Notes: generated by a model not told the origin, from the letters alone. Counted from the stretch's first letter, positions 1 through 7,806 are shown. The stretch is DNA of 49,295 nucleotides from Alphaproteobacteria bacterium (GCA_009928665.1 SACF01000030.1:1-49295); one strand, 5' to 3'. Made by a program: numbers and translations.

Positions 1-1
1 C

Positions 2-196
2 AGGGCTTTGACCGGAGGAGTCTTTTACCTGAACTCGAGCTGGAGCTTTGCCGATTTTGCCGTCCTGTTCTGGACGTCCACTCCCTGGGGCGCTTCCAAA
101 GCACTTTCCCACGGGCTGAACATCTACAACTTCTCCGTATCCCTTTATCCTGCTTCCAGGGCAAATGCGTTCCCCATCAGGTGTTTGAAAGATTAA
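2..196 (+). CDS. FISUMP-domain surface protein, C-terminal end (partial)
   Basis: This is the last 64 codons of a gene that begins outside the window; the frame is open from base 2 to a TAA at 194-196. The reading has the typical end of a Fibrobacter succinogenes major paralogous (FISUMP) domain: FWTST, a run of aromatic and polar residues ending in SLYPASRANAFPIRCLKD, which matches the usual 'FSVRCLKD' terminus of these cell-surface domains. Members are exported proteins of unknown role in Bacteroidota and Fibrobacteres. A frameshifted second copy of the same C-terminus lies at 3157-3308. The domain call is from motif recognition; nothing can be said about the missing N-terminal part. Confidence 0.72.
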   Translation, partial: RALTGGVFYLNSSWSFADFAVLFWTSTPWGASKALSHGLNIYNFSVSLYPASRANAFPIRCLKD

Positions 197-393
197 TTTT
201 CGACGGTTTTTAAAAGGCTCAAAGAGACTTTTTAAACATCGGTAAGATATTAATTTAAACTCAGTCACTTTTATGGTGACTGAAAGAAATCTCCATTAAA
301 CTGTCGATCAACTTATTATTATTCCATTTTCCGTTTTCGGATACAATTGTGCCAAATAGGAATGTTCAAATGATACTTTGGTGCATGCGTTTG
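46..393 (+). repeat. Diverged direct repeat, copy A
   Basis: The FISUMP gene end and about 200 bases after it resemble 3157-3481. Shared landmarks in the same order are TTTCCCACGGGCT, CTACAACTTCTC, CCCCATCAGGTGTTTGAAAG, a hairpin built on GTCAC/GTGAC (262-282 here, 3351-3367 in copy B) and CAAATGATACTTTG at the right end. It looks like an old duplication of a gene end with its 3' flank. Confidence 0.7.
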
Positions 394-605
394 TTTATTA
401 TATTTTTAACAGGTTGAAAATTATTGAATACCATCCTCAAAGCTGTGCCATTTTTGAATAACAATAACTTCATCTACGATCATATGGGTAGTAATATTGG
501 CTTAACCCCATCATTAAGGAAAGGAGGTCTATAAGCTAAAAAAAAACGAATTACCACATTTTTTTCAGAAGCAATACTCCATTAATAACCTTTAAAACTA
601 CTTTT
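197..605. other. Gene-less AT-rich intergenic stretch
   Basis: No credible coding frame is present. The left part belongs to direct repeat copy A and contains the inverted repeat CAGTCAC/GTGACTG at 262-282, a possible 3' hairpin for the FISUMP gene although no T-run follows. The right part (about 400-605) is AT-rich and must hold the promoter of the lipoprotein gene, but I see no clear TAnnTTTG box at a sensible distance. Confidence 0.6.
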
Positions 606-1553
606 ATGAAATCAATAAAACTATTACTTTCGTTTATCGTTCCAATAATGCTCATCAGTATTTTTAACGCATGTTCTAAAGAACAAAATATCAGGCAGCC
701 AAATACTTCAAAATCCACGGATTCTAAGACAACTCTTGACCTAATTGCCTTCAAAACATCGTTACATCAAAAGTCCACTGGGAATATGGATTTGGATAGT
801 GCAATATGGCATATTGAGGGGTTATTAAACTTGGATAATGCAAATAACACTCATAGTTTCATTAACTTGATTCAAATAAAAGACTCGATTGTCCTCGTAC
901 CTGAAAACGGAGTTTTGACCTCTGATCAAATTTTCCAGGCATACTCTCGTTTTCAAGAAAAACTTGATTCGATATTAATTATGAATCCATTGATTCATGG
1001 TGATATTGCAGACGTTCATAGAACAATATCAGCGTTTAAAGACAATACCGAAACCCTGATACTGGATGCATCATTAGGTGAAGATGAAATTCTCACAAAT
1101 TATCAGCCATTTGGGACAACGGATAACTGGTTGTGGCATGATCAATTAGGCAAATGTAGTGGGGGATGGACAGGGCTTGATGCAAGAATTATGCTTCAAA
1201 ATCGTTTTAACAATCCAGTCGGCGGAACCCCGGTCGGATATTTTACTGATGTAGTTATGAATACAGCCTATCCTTATGAATCTCAGTTTGCTGATCCAAA
1301 TAATCCTAATGGACATGGACATATGATTTTTACGGGTGGGTCCTGGAGCCCGTGTACTTGCATCCCTTATAATGAGATGAATTATTATCTAAGTACATTT
1401 GATTTTATTAAAGCAGATAAGCAACCGACTGGAAAATCTTTTAGCAGCATGACTGTAGTAACCGATTTGATACCAGGGGGTAGTGGTGGTCCTGGATTCT
1501 ATTATTATAAACTGTATTACGGTATTTTCCACAATGGGAGCAATCCGGAATAA
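606..1553 (+). CDS. Lipoprotein of unknown function
   Basis: A 315-residue protein. The N-terminus is a lipoprotein signal peptide: two lysines, a hydrophobic stretch and a lipobox ending at Cys23 (FNAC), followed by a polar Ser/Thr/Lys-rich linker. It should be anchored in the envelope, possibly on the cell surface. The rest has no motif I recognise; the C-terminal half is rich in Trp, Tyr, Gly and Asn and holds several cysteines (SPCTC region), which suggests a folded extracytoplasmic domain. The gene is AT-rich compared with the phage region downstream and ends in its own strong terminator. It lies between the two FISUMP copies, so it may have arrived with, or been trapped by, that duplication. 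Confidence 0.75.
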   Translation: MKSIKLLLSFIVPIMLISIFNACSKEQNIRQPNTSKSTDSKTTLDLIAFKTSLHQKSTGNMDLDSAIWHIEGLLNLDNANNTHSFINLIQIKDSIVLVPENGVLTSDQIFQAYSRFQEKLDSILIMNPLIHGDIADVHRTISAFKDNTETLILDASLGEDEILTNYQPFGTTDNWLWHDQLGKCSGGWTGLDARIMLQNRFNNPVGGTPVGYFTDVVMNTAYPYESQFADPNNPNGHGHMIFTGGSWSPCTCIPYNEMNYYLSTFDFIKADKQPTGKSFSSMTVVTDLIPGGSGGPGFYYYKLYYGIFHNGSNPE

Positions 1554-1572
1554 TTACTGAATTATACATCAT

Positions 1573-1606
1573 ATCAGGGTGGCAAATCAAGCCACCCTGA
1601 TGTTTT
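1573..1606 (+). terminator. Rho-independent terminator
   Basis: An 11-bp perfect stem (ATCAGGGTGGC / GCCACCCTGAT) with a 7-nt loop followed by GTTTT. It ends the lipoprotein transcript 14 bases before the next ATG, so the next gene must have its promoter inside or beyond this short gap, or rely on readthrough. Confidence 0.85.
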
Positions 1607-1619
1607 AACGACTCATGAA

Positions 1620-3131
1620 ATGGTTTCAAAATTTTTTCTTGTTGTTTCAGTTTTGGGAATACTTTCTTGCGAGATATTCTCCCAAACTACCTTTTTCAAA
1701 TGGGTCCCAACCAATGACCATGAAACATCTTATGATGTGATTCAGACTAATAATGGCCAATATATTGTAGTTGGTGAGAAGGGCAAAACAACTGATTCAG
1801 TCCATGCTTGCATTCTTAGGTTTGATCAAACCGGCAGTTTATTGGAAGAGAGGATTTATGGAAGCGCAAATGAGATATCTCAGTTCAGGACAATTAACTC
1901 CTTTAATGATTCTACTGACAACTATCTGATAGCTGGATCAAAAGATTCTGTTACATCGACAGGTGTAAAATCATATTTGAGCTTGTGCGTCATCAACAAC
2001 TCATTGGATATTTTGACCAAGAAATTAATTCCGGTGCCATTAGGAAGAAAAAATACTCCTTGGAAAGTACAATTTGGTCCGGAAAATTCTTTTTATCTTT
2101 TATCATGGTATGACACTCTGGCGCCATTTGATTTCATTGTAATGAAATTCAATTTCTCATTTGATACATTAGGGAGTTTTCACATTCCTTCAACATTTCC
2201 GTGGTATGCAGGTCAGGATTTAATATTCAACAAGCAAACAAATGAGCTGAAGGTATATTATCTTGGTGCAGAATTGGATAAACCTGTCGAAAGACAAAAT
2301 TCTGCAATGCAAATTATTACCCTTGATCAAGATCTTAATATTTTATTTCATCGACCCGGTCCTGTTCCGGTGATCACCAATGCTTCAGTGGCTCCAATTA
2401 ATGATTCCCTTGTGTTTGTTGCAGCAACTGACTATGGTGATCTGACTCTTCCAGAAGATCATTTTGGCTGTTACAAATTAACTAACAAGGATTCTTTAAT
2501 GTTTAGTGACCAGTTTTACATTCACAAGGATACTACATTATATACAGGTCGAGGCGGGCATAGTTTATCAATAGATTCCAGTCGTCAAAAGGTATATATT
2601 GCGGGGGCATATAATGTTGATGCCAATTTCATTTTTCCATGGCAACAAAAACCATCATGGATACATCTGTTAACAGCAAATATTGAAATGACCAATAAAA
2701 AGTCGTCTTTATTTGGTGGTGATGCCTTTTATTTTCCATACTGCATGAAATCTACCTCTGATGGAGGTGTTATCGTCACCGGATTGCGATATGACTATCA
2801 TCCTCCCGGTGTCCAACAATGTGATATTTTTTTACTTAAAACCGATACCTCTGGCCAAATACAGTCAATTCCAGGTCCTGATTTGACTCCATTGAAAGCA
2901 TCTTTCTTGGCACCTAATCCTGGAAAAACCTGGATAAAGGTTATCCTTGGCTCTCACTATCCTTCATTTGACTTAAAATTATTTGATCTCTCGGGTCAAT
3001 TGCTATTCTCCAAAAAAGGAGAGTCGTCATTTCCCTTATTTGAATTTCCTAATGTATCAAAAGGTATTTACTTCTATTTAATAGAAAGTGAGAATAAAAT
3101 CATCGGAAGAGGTAAATGGATAAAAGAGTAA
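1620..3131 (+). CDS. Secreted protein with T9SS type A sorting domain
   Basis: A 503-residue protein with a Sec signal peptide (MVSKFFLVVSVLGILSCEIFS, cut probably near residue 21). The middle is made of repeated beta-rich segments in which units such as 'D...G.YIVVGE' and 'DGGVIVTG' recur, resembling the propeller-like repeats of many Bacteroidota exoproteins. The last roughly 80 residues are a typical type A sorting domain: the APNPG motif, then LKLFDLSGQLL, and finally KGIYFYLIES before a basic tail. Such domains direct passage through the outer membrane by the type IX system and attachment to the surface. The start at 1620 gives the signal peptide directly; an ATG at 1615 is in another frame. 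Confidence 0.85.
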   Translation: MVSKFFLVVSVLGILSCEIFSQTTFFKWVPTNDHETSYDVIQTNNGQYIVVGEKGKTTDSVHACILRFDQTGSLLEERIYGSANEISQFRTINSFNDSTDNYLIAGSKDSVTSTGVKSYLSLCVINNSLDILTKKLIPVPLGRKNTPWKVQFGPENSFYLLSWYDTLAPFDFIVMKFNFSFDTLGSFHIPSTFPWYAGQDLIFNKQTNELKVYYLGAELDKPVERQNSAMQIITLDQDLNILFHRPGPVPVITNASVAPINDSLVFVAATDYGDLTLPEDHFGCYKLTNKDSLMFSDQFYIHKDTTLYTGRGGHSLSIDSSRQKVYIAGAYNVDANFIFPWQQKPSWIHLLTANIEMTNKKSSLFGGDAFYFPYCMKSTSDGGVIVTGLRYDYHPPGVQQCDIFLLKTDTSGQIQSIPGPDLTPLKASFLAPNPGKTWIKVILGSHYPSFDLKLFDLSGQLLFSKKGESSFPLFEFPNVSKGIYFYLIESENKIIGRGKWIKE

Positions 3132-3156
3132 TCTTCTATTACCGAGATTCAAACTG

Positions 3157-3308
3157 AAGCTTTGACACTTTTTCCTTGCTGTCTGCACATCCACTTTCTG
3201 ATGCACTGTTTAAACCCTTTCCCACGGGCTAAACAGCTACAACTTCTCGGTTCCCTTGATCCTTCTTCCAAGGCAAATACGGTCCCCATCAGGTGTTTGA
3301 AAGATTGA
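3157..3308 (+). pseudogene. FISUMP C-terminal remnant, frameshifted
   Basis: Translation in one frame gives SHGLNSYNFSVP and, after a frame change near 3260, DPSSKANTVPIRCLKD followed by TGA at 3306-3308. Both pieces match the C-terminus encoded at 100-196. The upstream part of the domain (FWTST) is not recognisable. This is a decayed copy of the FISUMP gene end, not an active gene. Confidence 0.72.
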
Positions 3309-3481
3309 ATCCGTCAAACTGAGAGTGCCTTGCATGGTCATTTTTCCCTAGTCACCATAATGGTGACCATTCATCCTTCCTATTGTGCTGAAATCAAAAC
3401 AATTGCAAGTATTTAGCAATCTTGTTTTGGTCATTTGTCCATTTCTGAGAAGACAAATGATACTTTGACGCATGTCTTTGA
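3157..3481 (+). repeat. Diverged direct repeat, copy B
   Basis: Partner of 46-393: same order of conserved blocks, including the exact string CCCCATCAGGTGTTTGAAAG and CAAATGATACTTTG. The two copies flank the lipoprotein and T9SS genes at a distance of about 3.1 kb. Confidence 0.7.
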
Positions 3482-3581
3482 TATACTTATTTTTACAACC
3501 TGAATCACCTGCAGATTTTAACAAGTTGAAACGACAGGCGATCGGTCAATTCACGGATCAATAACAGTAAAATTGAAAATT

Positions 3582-3887
3582 ATGTCGATTAAGTTAGGAA
3601 ATTATTATTTCGAGCCGCATGAAACTGCGGCAACATTGCAGGACAAATCAGGAGTTTATGCCATCCTTTGTTTGATCGGAAAGGAGTATAAAGTCATCGA
3701 TATAGGCGAAAGCTCTCAGGTCAAAACCAGGATCGAGGGTCATGATCGCGAATCCTGCTGGAAGAAACACTGCAAAGGAACTTTGATCATTGCAGTCCAT
3801 TACACGCCGAATATCCAACAGGCCGGCAGACGTGAAATCGAGCAGGAATTGCGAAGATTGTTCAGGCCCGTTTGCGGGGAGCAGTAA
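3582..3887 (+). CDS. GIY-YIG-like nuclease, small
   Basis: A 101-residue protein. SGVYAI (residues 23-28) fits the first GIY strand, VIDIGES (38-44) the YIG strand, Arg50 the conserved arginine after it, the EIEQEL helix (85-90) supplies the metal-binding glutamate, and PVCGEQ at the end resembles the P-C-N-E-Q end seen in related proteins. The domain therefore fills the entire protein and it could act as a stand-alone metal-dependent nuclease. I start at ATG 3582; a TTG three codons upstream is possible. It is the first gene of a three-gene operon, 30 bases before the membrane protein gene. The family call rests on motif spacing; the YIG motif is degenerate (DIG). Confidence 0.62.
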   Translation: MSIKLGNYYFEPHETAATLQDKSGVYAILCLIGKEYKVIDIGESSQVKTRIEGHDRESCWKKHCKGTLIIAVHYTPNIQQAGRREIEQELRRLFRPVCGEQ

Positions 3888-3917
3888 TTTCGGCGTCTGC
3901 AATATTCCTAAAACAAT

Positions 3918-4343
3918 ATGGATTTAACTTCTGCTGCTATTGCCACATTGATTTCAAGCGGCGTAGCATCTGCCGTGGCATATTTTCTCAACCACAGTCA
4001 ACGATTGAGAACGCTTAACGAGCAGCTCGACAACATCTTGAAAATTTCCATCCAATATCCTTATCTGGAAAATCCGAAATTCACTTCAACCTGGCTCGCT
4101 CATAAAGATTCCGATGATGAGCTGTATCTTCGATACGAGAATTATTGCACGCTGGTGTTTAACTTTATGGAACGATTGTCAAAGCATCATCATTTCAATG
4201 CCGAAAAACTCGAACGACATTTGAATCTAAAGGGTTGGATCAGAATTCATAAAGATTGTTGGGAAAATCCTTCTCTCCCGTTTGAAAATGCAGACGGATA
4301 TTGTGCTGAATTCAAATCGCTCATTGACAAATATTTAAAATAG
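3918..4343 (+). CDS. Small protein with one N-terminal membrane helix
   Basis: A 141-residue protein. Residues 5-24 (SAAIATLISSGVASAVAYFL) form one hydrophobic helix, followed by a roughly 115-residue soluble part that is charged and helical, rich in Tyr, His and Trp, with a motif-like stretch WIRIHKDCW...P...FENADGYC. The layout (short anchor, cytoplasmic helical domain) is common among membrane effectors and anchors in defence operons, but I do not recognise the family for certain. It sits between the nuclease-like gene and the caspase-like gene, only 5 bases from the latter, so the two are probably translated together. A partner, anchor or substrate role for the protease is inference. Confidence 0.65.
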   Translation: MDLTSAAIATLISSGVASAVAYFLNHSQRLRTLNEQLDNILKISIQYPYLENPKFTSTWLAHKDSDDELYLRYENYCTLVFNFMERLSKHHHFNAEKLERHLNLKGWIRIHKDCWENPSLPFENADGYCAEFKSLIDKYLK

Positions 4344-4348
4344 ATAAG

Positions 4349-5089
4349 ATGAAAAGAAGAGCCTTGATCATATATTGCAATGACACCGAAAGCGGACCGT
4401 TGACAGGACCGACCTATGACAATTCCAATTTTTTGGCATACCTGACCAGCCTTCTCGGAGGCGAATGGTATCCCGGGGAGATATTGTCGCTGAGAAATCC
4501 GAAGATTTCCGATGTTTCCACTGCCGTGAGCATTCACATGAAGGATGCCGATTACACTTTCACCCTTTTTACCGGACATGGCTACATTAATCGAAACCAT
4601 AATGATCTTCAGTACCTTGAAGTTGCCGACGGGGACGTTTCCATTTTGAAATTGCGGAACGGTTCATTGCGACAGACAATCGTCATCGATGCTTGTAGAG
4701 GCTATTATGTGCCCGAAGACAAAACTTTACTTAAAGGATTTCGTGCATTGTCGGAAAGCTTCACTGGAGATATTTATTCCACTCGTCAAATCTTCGATAG
4801 GGCGGTAATGGCGGCCGATCAAGGATTGACTGTGTTGTATGCGGCCAGCGAAAATCAAACAGCCCTCGATACCGGCAAAGGAGCTGCATATTTGCGTTCC
4901 TTGCTTAAAGTCTCCGAGATCTGGGAAGAGTCGAACAGGCAAGATACGGTTCTTGACTTGAAGACAGCCCACACGAACGCAAAAACCTATTTGTCAAACA
5001 ACTTCCCCACTTCTCAAGTGCCGGCAATGACAGACGAGAAACGATTGATTCACTTTCCTTTCGGAGTGAAACCAGGTTTCTTGCATTGA
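4349..5089 (+). CDS. Caspase-like (clan CD, C14) cysteine protease
   Basis: A 246-residue protein that is essentially a bare caspase-fold catalytic domain. MKRRALIIYCND is the first beta strand, FTLFTGHGY carries the catalytic His77, and TIVIDACRGY the catalytic Cys116. Further on, VLYAASENQTALDTGKGAAY (163-182) has the position and look of the substrate-pocket strand and loop of metacaspase-type proteins. Family members cut after Arg/Lys or Asp and in bacteria often drive cell death or activate effectors. No sensor, TPR or NTPase domain is fused, so activation would have to come from a partner such as the two genes just upstream. It is the last gene of the operon and is followed by a strong terminator. 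Confidence 0.78.
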   Translation: MKRRALIIYCNDTESGPLTGPTYDNSNFLAYLTSLLGGEWYPGEILSLRNPKISDVSTAVSIHMKDADYTFTLFTGHGYINRNHNDLQYLEVADGDVSILKLRNGSLRQTIVIDACRGYYVPEDKTLLKGFRALSESFTGDIYSTRQIFDRAVMAADQGLTVLYAASENQTALDTGKGAAYLRSLLKVSEIWEESNRQDTVLDLKTAHTNAKTYLSNNFPTSQVPAMTDEKRLIHFPFGVKPGFLH

Positions 5090-5120
5090 TTTTGCGGAAT
5101 TTTCATTCAATCTCATGGTA

Positions 5121-5155
5121 GCAGCCAATCCTCGCGGAAAGGCTGCTTTTTTTTT
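5121..5155 (+). terminator. Rho-independent terminator
   Basis: GCAGCC / GGCTGC stem with a 14-nt loop followed by nine T. It closes the nuclease-membrane-caspase operon 31 bases after its last stop codon. Confidence 0.82.
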
Positions 5156-5210
5156 GCAAAGGGTCTCATTCCGTCAATCCGGGAGCAAATGGAAATTCAC
5201 AAAGGTATGC

Positions 5211-5350
5211 TCGTGAAAATATTTTTCACTAAGCATGACCTCCTTGCGGAGTTGTCGCCCTCCGGGAACATTCAGATTTTCTGAAGAAAATCGTGACCTG
5301 TTTGCTTGCTTAAAATTTTCACTGCGCATGATTGGCCGGGTAAATTTCAT
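5211..5350 (+). promoter_or_regulatory. Upstream-region repeat 2, copy before radC
   Basis: This stretch is colinear with 9751-9880: TGAAAATAT, the exact 11-mer CATTCAGATTT, GACCTG, AATTTTCA and AAATTT recur in the same order with offsets that differ by only about 14 bases over the block. Both copies lie upstream of element genes (radC here, the 136-residue gene there), so I read it as a shared upstream control region, probably containing the promoter. Confidence 0.6.
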
Positions 5351-5391
5351 TTACTCACCATCGGTCACAAGCCGATTAAACCAATCATCCT

Positions 5392-6132
5392 ATGAAAAAT
5401 GCTATCAAAACTCTCGAATTCACCATGGAAAAGGGCGAACGTTACGAAAACCGGATTCCCATGCGTCTTTGGGCAGAAGACGACCTCCCGAGCGAAAAAA
5501 TGCTCATGAAAGGCTCCGGCAGTCTTTCGGATGCAGAACTCCTGAGCATCATAATCGGTTCCGGCATTTCCGGGGAGAATTCCCTGGAGATTGCCCGCAA
5601 TCTTCTTTCTCGTTGCGGTAACAGCCTTTGCGAGCTCTGGAAAATCAGCGTGACCGACCTGCAAAAGATCAAAGGCATCGGCCAGAAGCGGGCTGTGAAG
5701 ATTTGCGCCATGTTTGCCCTTGCCCGTCGCAGGAACGAATCGGAAGTGATCCTCAAGGACAAAATCTCCAGAAGCAACGATGCTTTTGAAATCTTCAAAG
5801 CGCTGATCGGAGACCTGCCCTATGAGGAATTCTGGATCCTTTTGTTGAACAAGGCAAACCGGATCATCAAGAAAGTCCGGATTTCCGAAGGCGGCGTATC
5901 CGGAACCGTCGTCGATCCTAAAAAGATCTTCGAGATTTGCCTGGCCCACCATGCGACCAGCATCATTTTGGGACACAATCATCCCAGCGGCAATCTCCAG
6001 CCGAGCGAAGCCGACACCAAAATCACAAAGAAGATCAGGGATTGCGGTCTTCTGCTGGACATTGCCGTACTTGATCACATCATTGTCGGGGACGACCGGT
6101 ATTACTCGTTTGCGGATGAAGGATCCGTTTGA
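5392..6132 (+). CDS. radC: RadC-family JAMM/MPN protein
   Basis: A 246-residue protein of the usual RadC length. The N-terminal half has the UPF0758 helix-hairpin-helix region (LSDAELLSIIIGSGISGENS... then LQKIKGIGQKRAVKI), and the C-terminal half the JAMM zinc-protease-like motif GHNHPSGNLQPSEAD (two His, one Asp) with the glutamate earlier in the MPN domain. Despite the name, a repair role is doubtful; such genes are frequent on mobile elements beside antirestriction genes. ATG 5392 fits the frame; ATG 5425 is an alternative that would still leave the full domain. The upstream region is shared with the gene at 9931, tying radC to the mobile element. Confidence 0.9.
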   Translation: MKNAIKTLEFTMEKGERYENRIPMRLWAEDDLPSEKMLMKGSGSLSDAELLSIIIGSGISGENSLEIARNLLSRCGNSLCELWKISVTDLQKIKGIGQKRAVKICAMFALARRRNESEVILKDKISRSNDAFEIFKALIGDLPYEEFWILLLNKANRIIKKVRISEGGVSGTVVDPKKIFEICLAHHATSIILGHNHPSGNLQPSEADTKITKKIRDCGLLLDIAVLDHIIVGDDRYYSFADEGSV

Positions 6133-6140
6133 AATTCATG

Positions 6141-6177
6141 GCGCGCCAGATGCCGAATCAAATCCCAAGGGCATGGG
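6141..6177 (+). promoter_or_regulatory. Leader motif, orphan copy D
   Basis: GCGCGCCAGATGCC ... CCAAGGGCATGGG matches the leaders at 7843, 8884 and 9885, but no gene starts 6-7 bases after it. The nearest downstream ATG (6188) opens only 15 codons. It starts 9 bases after the radC stop, so it may be left over from a gene that was replaced by the AlbA-domain gene. Confidence 0.6.
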
Positions 6178-6212
6178 TTTTTTCAGAATGTCCAGTTTGT
6201 ATTTTTTCCAAC

Positions 6213-6240
6213 TTGATATCGTCATCTTTTCCTAATTTTG
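6213..6240 (+). promoter_or_regulatory. Bacteroidota-type promoter
   Basis: TTG at 6213-6215, 17 nt, then TAATTTTG at 6233-6240, an exact TAnnTTTG -7 element. Transcription would start around 6245, giving a leader of about 17 nt to the ATG at 6262. Confidence 0.55.
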
Positions 6241-6261
6241 AAAAAGTATCAAGATTGGAAA

Positions 6262-7590
6262 ATGACAGAGCTGGAACAACAAAATACAGAATTCAAATCG
6301 TCATGGCATGATGATTATTTGAAATGGATTTGCGGATTCGCTAATGCCCAGGGTGGGAAAATTTTCATCGGGTTAAATGATATCGGTGAGGTAGTTGGAA
6401 TAAGTAATCATCAGGAATTGATGGAGATGATTCCCCAAAAAATTCACGACTTACTGGGTATTTTGGCAGAAGTTAATCTGGAAGAGTCAGAAGGTAAATA
6501 TTTCATTGAAATCGTTGTTCCGCCATATTCCGTCCCCATTTCATTAAGGGGCCGATATTACTATCGTTCAGGCAGCACAAAGATGGAATTCAAAGGGCCG
6601 GCGCTGCATGATTTTTTGCTCCGGAAGTCGGGGAAGACCTGGGATGACGTTTTAGAACCCAGGGCCGGTTTTGACGACATAAATGAAAAAACGGTCGCTA
6701 CTTTTCTAAAAGCATCCAGACAGGCTGGCCGTTTACCTGATGACGATAGCTTGTCATTACCAGAGCTGTTTGATAAACTGCGGCTTACCGACAACGGTCA
6801 GTTGAAACGTGCAGCCATCATCCTGTTCGGGAAAGATCCAAAAAAATATTACCCAGGTGCCTTTGTTAAAATCGGCCGCTTTGGGAATGATGATGCAGAT
6901 CTGAAATTTCAGGAGACAGAAGAGGGTAATCTGATTGAACTGCTTCAGGCCGCAATAAATCATCTCAACCATAAGTTTTTTATTCGCCCCATCGAATTTG
7001 AAGGTATTCACCGGATTGAAAAAAGCGAATATCCTGTTCCGGCCATTCGCGAAATGATCCTGAACGCATTAGTACACCGTGATTACATGGGAGCACCGGT
7101 TCAAATCCGGGTTTATGACAATAAAATCAATATCTGGAATGAAGGGCTTTTACCGGAAGGCATGACCATTGAGGCATTGAAACGATCACACTCTTCCAGA
7201 CCCCGGAATCCCATCATCGCGGATGTGAGTTTTAAAGGCGGTTACATTGATTCCTGGGGCAGAGGTACGATTAAAATTTTAGATGCCTGTAAGGAATCTG
7301 GTTTACCTGTGCCCGAAATGCAGGAACAGGATGGCGGATTCATCATAACACTTTATAAAAATCTTTTCGTGGAAGAACAACTTGTGAAGCAAGGGTTAAA
7401 TGATCGTCAATTGAAAGCCGTGCAATTTGTTCTTGAGAAAGGTAAAATATCAAATTCAGATTTTCAGTTGATAAACAGTGTCTCTAAGGCAACTGCTTCA
7501 CGAGACCTTTCGGAATTGGTTGAAAAATTTAATTTGTTTATAAAACAGGGGTTAACAGGTGTTGGCACGATCTACATTTTAAAAAAATAA
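6262..7590 (+). CDS. AlbA_2 / HATPase_c_4 DNA-binding regulator-like protein
   Basis: A 442-residue protein. The N-terminus is an AlbA_2 (Schlafen-type) domain: EFKSSWHDDYLKWICGFANA and GGKIFIGLNDIGEVVGI. The centre holds the GHKL-type part: IREMILNALVHRDY, then PLLPEGM-like and GGYIDSWGRGT motifs. The C-terminus (from about residue 370) is a winged helix with SKATASRDLSEL as the recognition region. Such proteins are annotated as putative transcriptional regulators or ATP-dependent helicase-like proteins; their function is not settled and many sit in islands. I chose ATG 6262 because the AlbA domain follows directly; a TTG at 6238 overlaps the -7 box and is unlikely. Composition is more AT-rich than radC and ardC. 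Confidence 0.85.
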   Translation: MTELEQQNTEFKSSWHDDYLKWICGFANAQGGKIFIGLNDIGEVVGISNHQELMEMIPQKIHDLLGILAEVNLEESEGKYFIEIVVPPYSVPISLRGRYYYRSGSTKMEFKGPALHDFLLRKSGKTWDDVLEPRAGFDDINEKTVATFLKASRQAGRLPDDDSLSLPELFDKLRLTDNGQLKRAAIILFGKDPKKYYPGAFVKIGRFGNDDADLKFQETEEGNLIELLQAAINHLNHKFFIRPIEFEGIHRIEKSEYPVPAIREMILNALVHRDYMGAPVQIRVYDNKINIWNEGLLPEGMTIEALKRSHSSRPRNPIIADVSFKGGYIDSWGRGTIKILDACKESGLPVPEMQEQDGGFIITLYKNLFVEEQLVKQGLNDRQLKAVQFVLEKGKISNSDFQLINSVSKATASRDLSELVEKFNLFIKQGLTGVGTIYILKK

Positions 7591-7640
7591 TGGGCTCATA
7601 AAGGTCTCAATGGGCTCAACAAGGGCTCATAATGGGCTCA
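7591..7640 (+). repeat. Short GGGCTCA repeat
   Basis: The 7-mer GGGCTCA occurs four times in 50 bases directly after the stop codon, three times as TGGGCTCA (7591, 7611, 7633) and once as AGGGCTCA. Read through in frame, it would encode a Gly/Leu/Asn/Lys repeat. Confidence 0.8.
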
Positions 7641-7657
7641 AAAGGGTTCTGAATAAC

Positions 7658-7806
7658 CTCGAAATTCCCGCAAAATTACCTGCGAAAAACCCGCTTCGCT
7701 GTAAAACTGTCAAGGGCGCCCTCCGTTAGGAACCGGCGCCTTTCTGGTTTATTCACCCCGGATGATCGGGATGACCCAAACCCTTGCCATTATTTATTTT
7801 TCTCGG
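7658..7806 (+). promoter_or_regulatory. Upstream-region repeat 1, copy before ardC
   Basis: Colinear with 9281-9443. Both contain CTCGAAATT, ACCTGCG, the exact 18-mer TGTAAAACTGTCAAGGGC, CGCCTTTC-GGTT and end in CATTATTTATTTT-CTCGG. The last AT-rich block before CTCGG is the best candidate for the promoter core. It precedes the leader motif and ardC. Confidence 0.72.

Larger units (their letters stand above)
3132..3581. other. Gene-less stretch with FISUMP remnant and repeat copy B
   Basis: Besides the pseudogene at 3157-3308 and repeat copy B, it contains the 17-base palindrome GTCACCATAATGGTGAC (3351-3367). The remaining 90 bases before the next operon are AT-rich; I see no confident promoter box. 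Confidence 0.6.

Noticed and set aside
3351..3367. Palindrome GTCACCATAATGGTGAC as a regulator operator
   Set aside because: The equivalent hairpin also follows the other FISUMP gene end, so it is more simply a 3' hairpin copied with the duplication.
5235..5621. Open frame across the radC upstream region
   Set aside because: It overlaps radC in another frame and has no domain or protein-like pattern; the upstream part is a repeated non-coding module.
5365..6078. Long minus-strand frame opposite radC
   Set aside because: A shadow of the GC-rich radC codons; radC itself has complete motifs. The same holds for the long minus-strand frames opposite ardC (7790-8722), portal (10787-11296) and the fibre gene (25720-26334).
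6238..6261. TTG start for the AlbA-domain gene
   Set aside because: It lies in the -7 promoter box; the domain begins right after ATG 6262.
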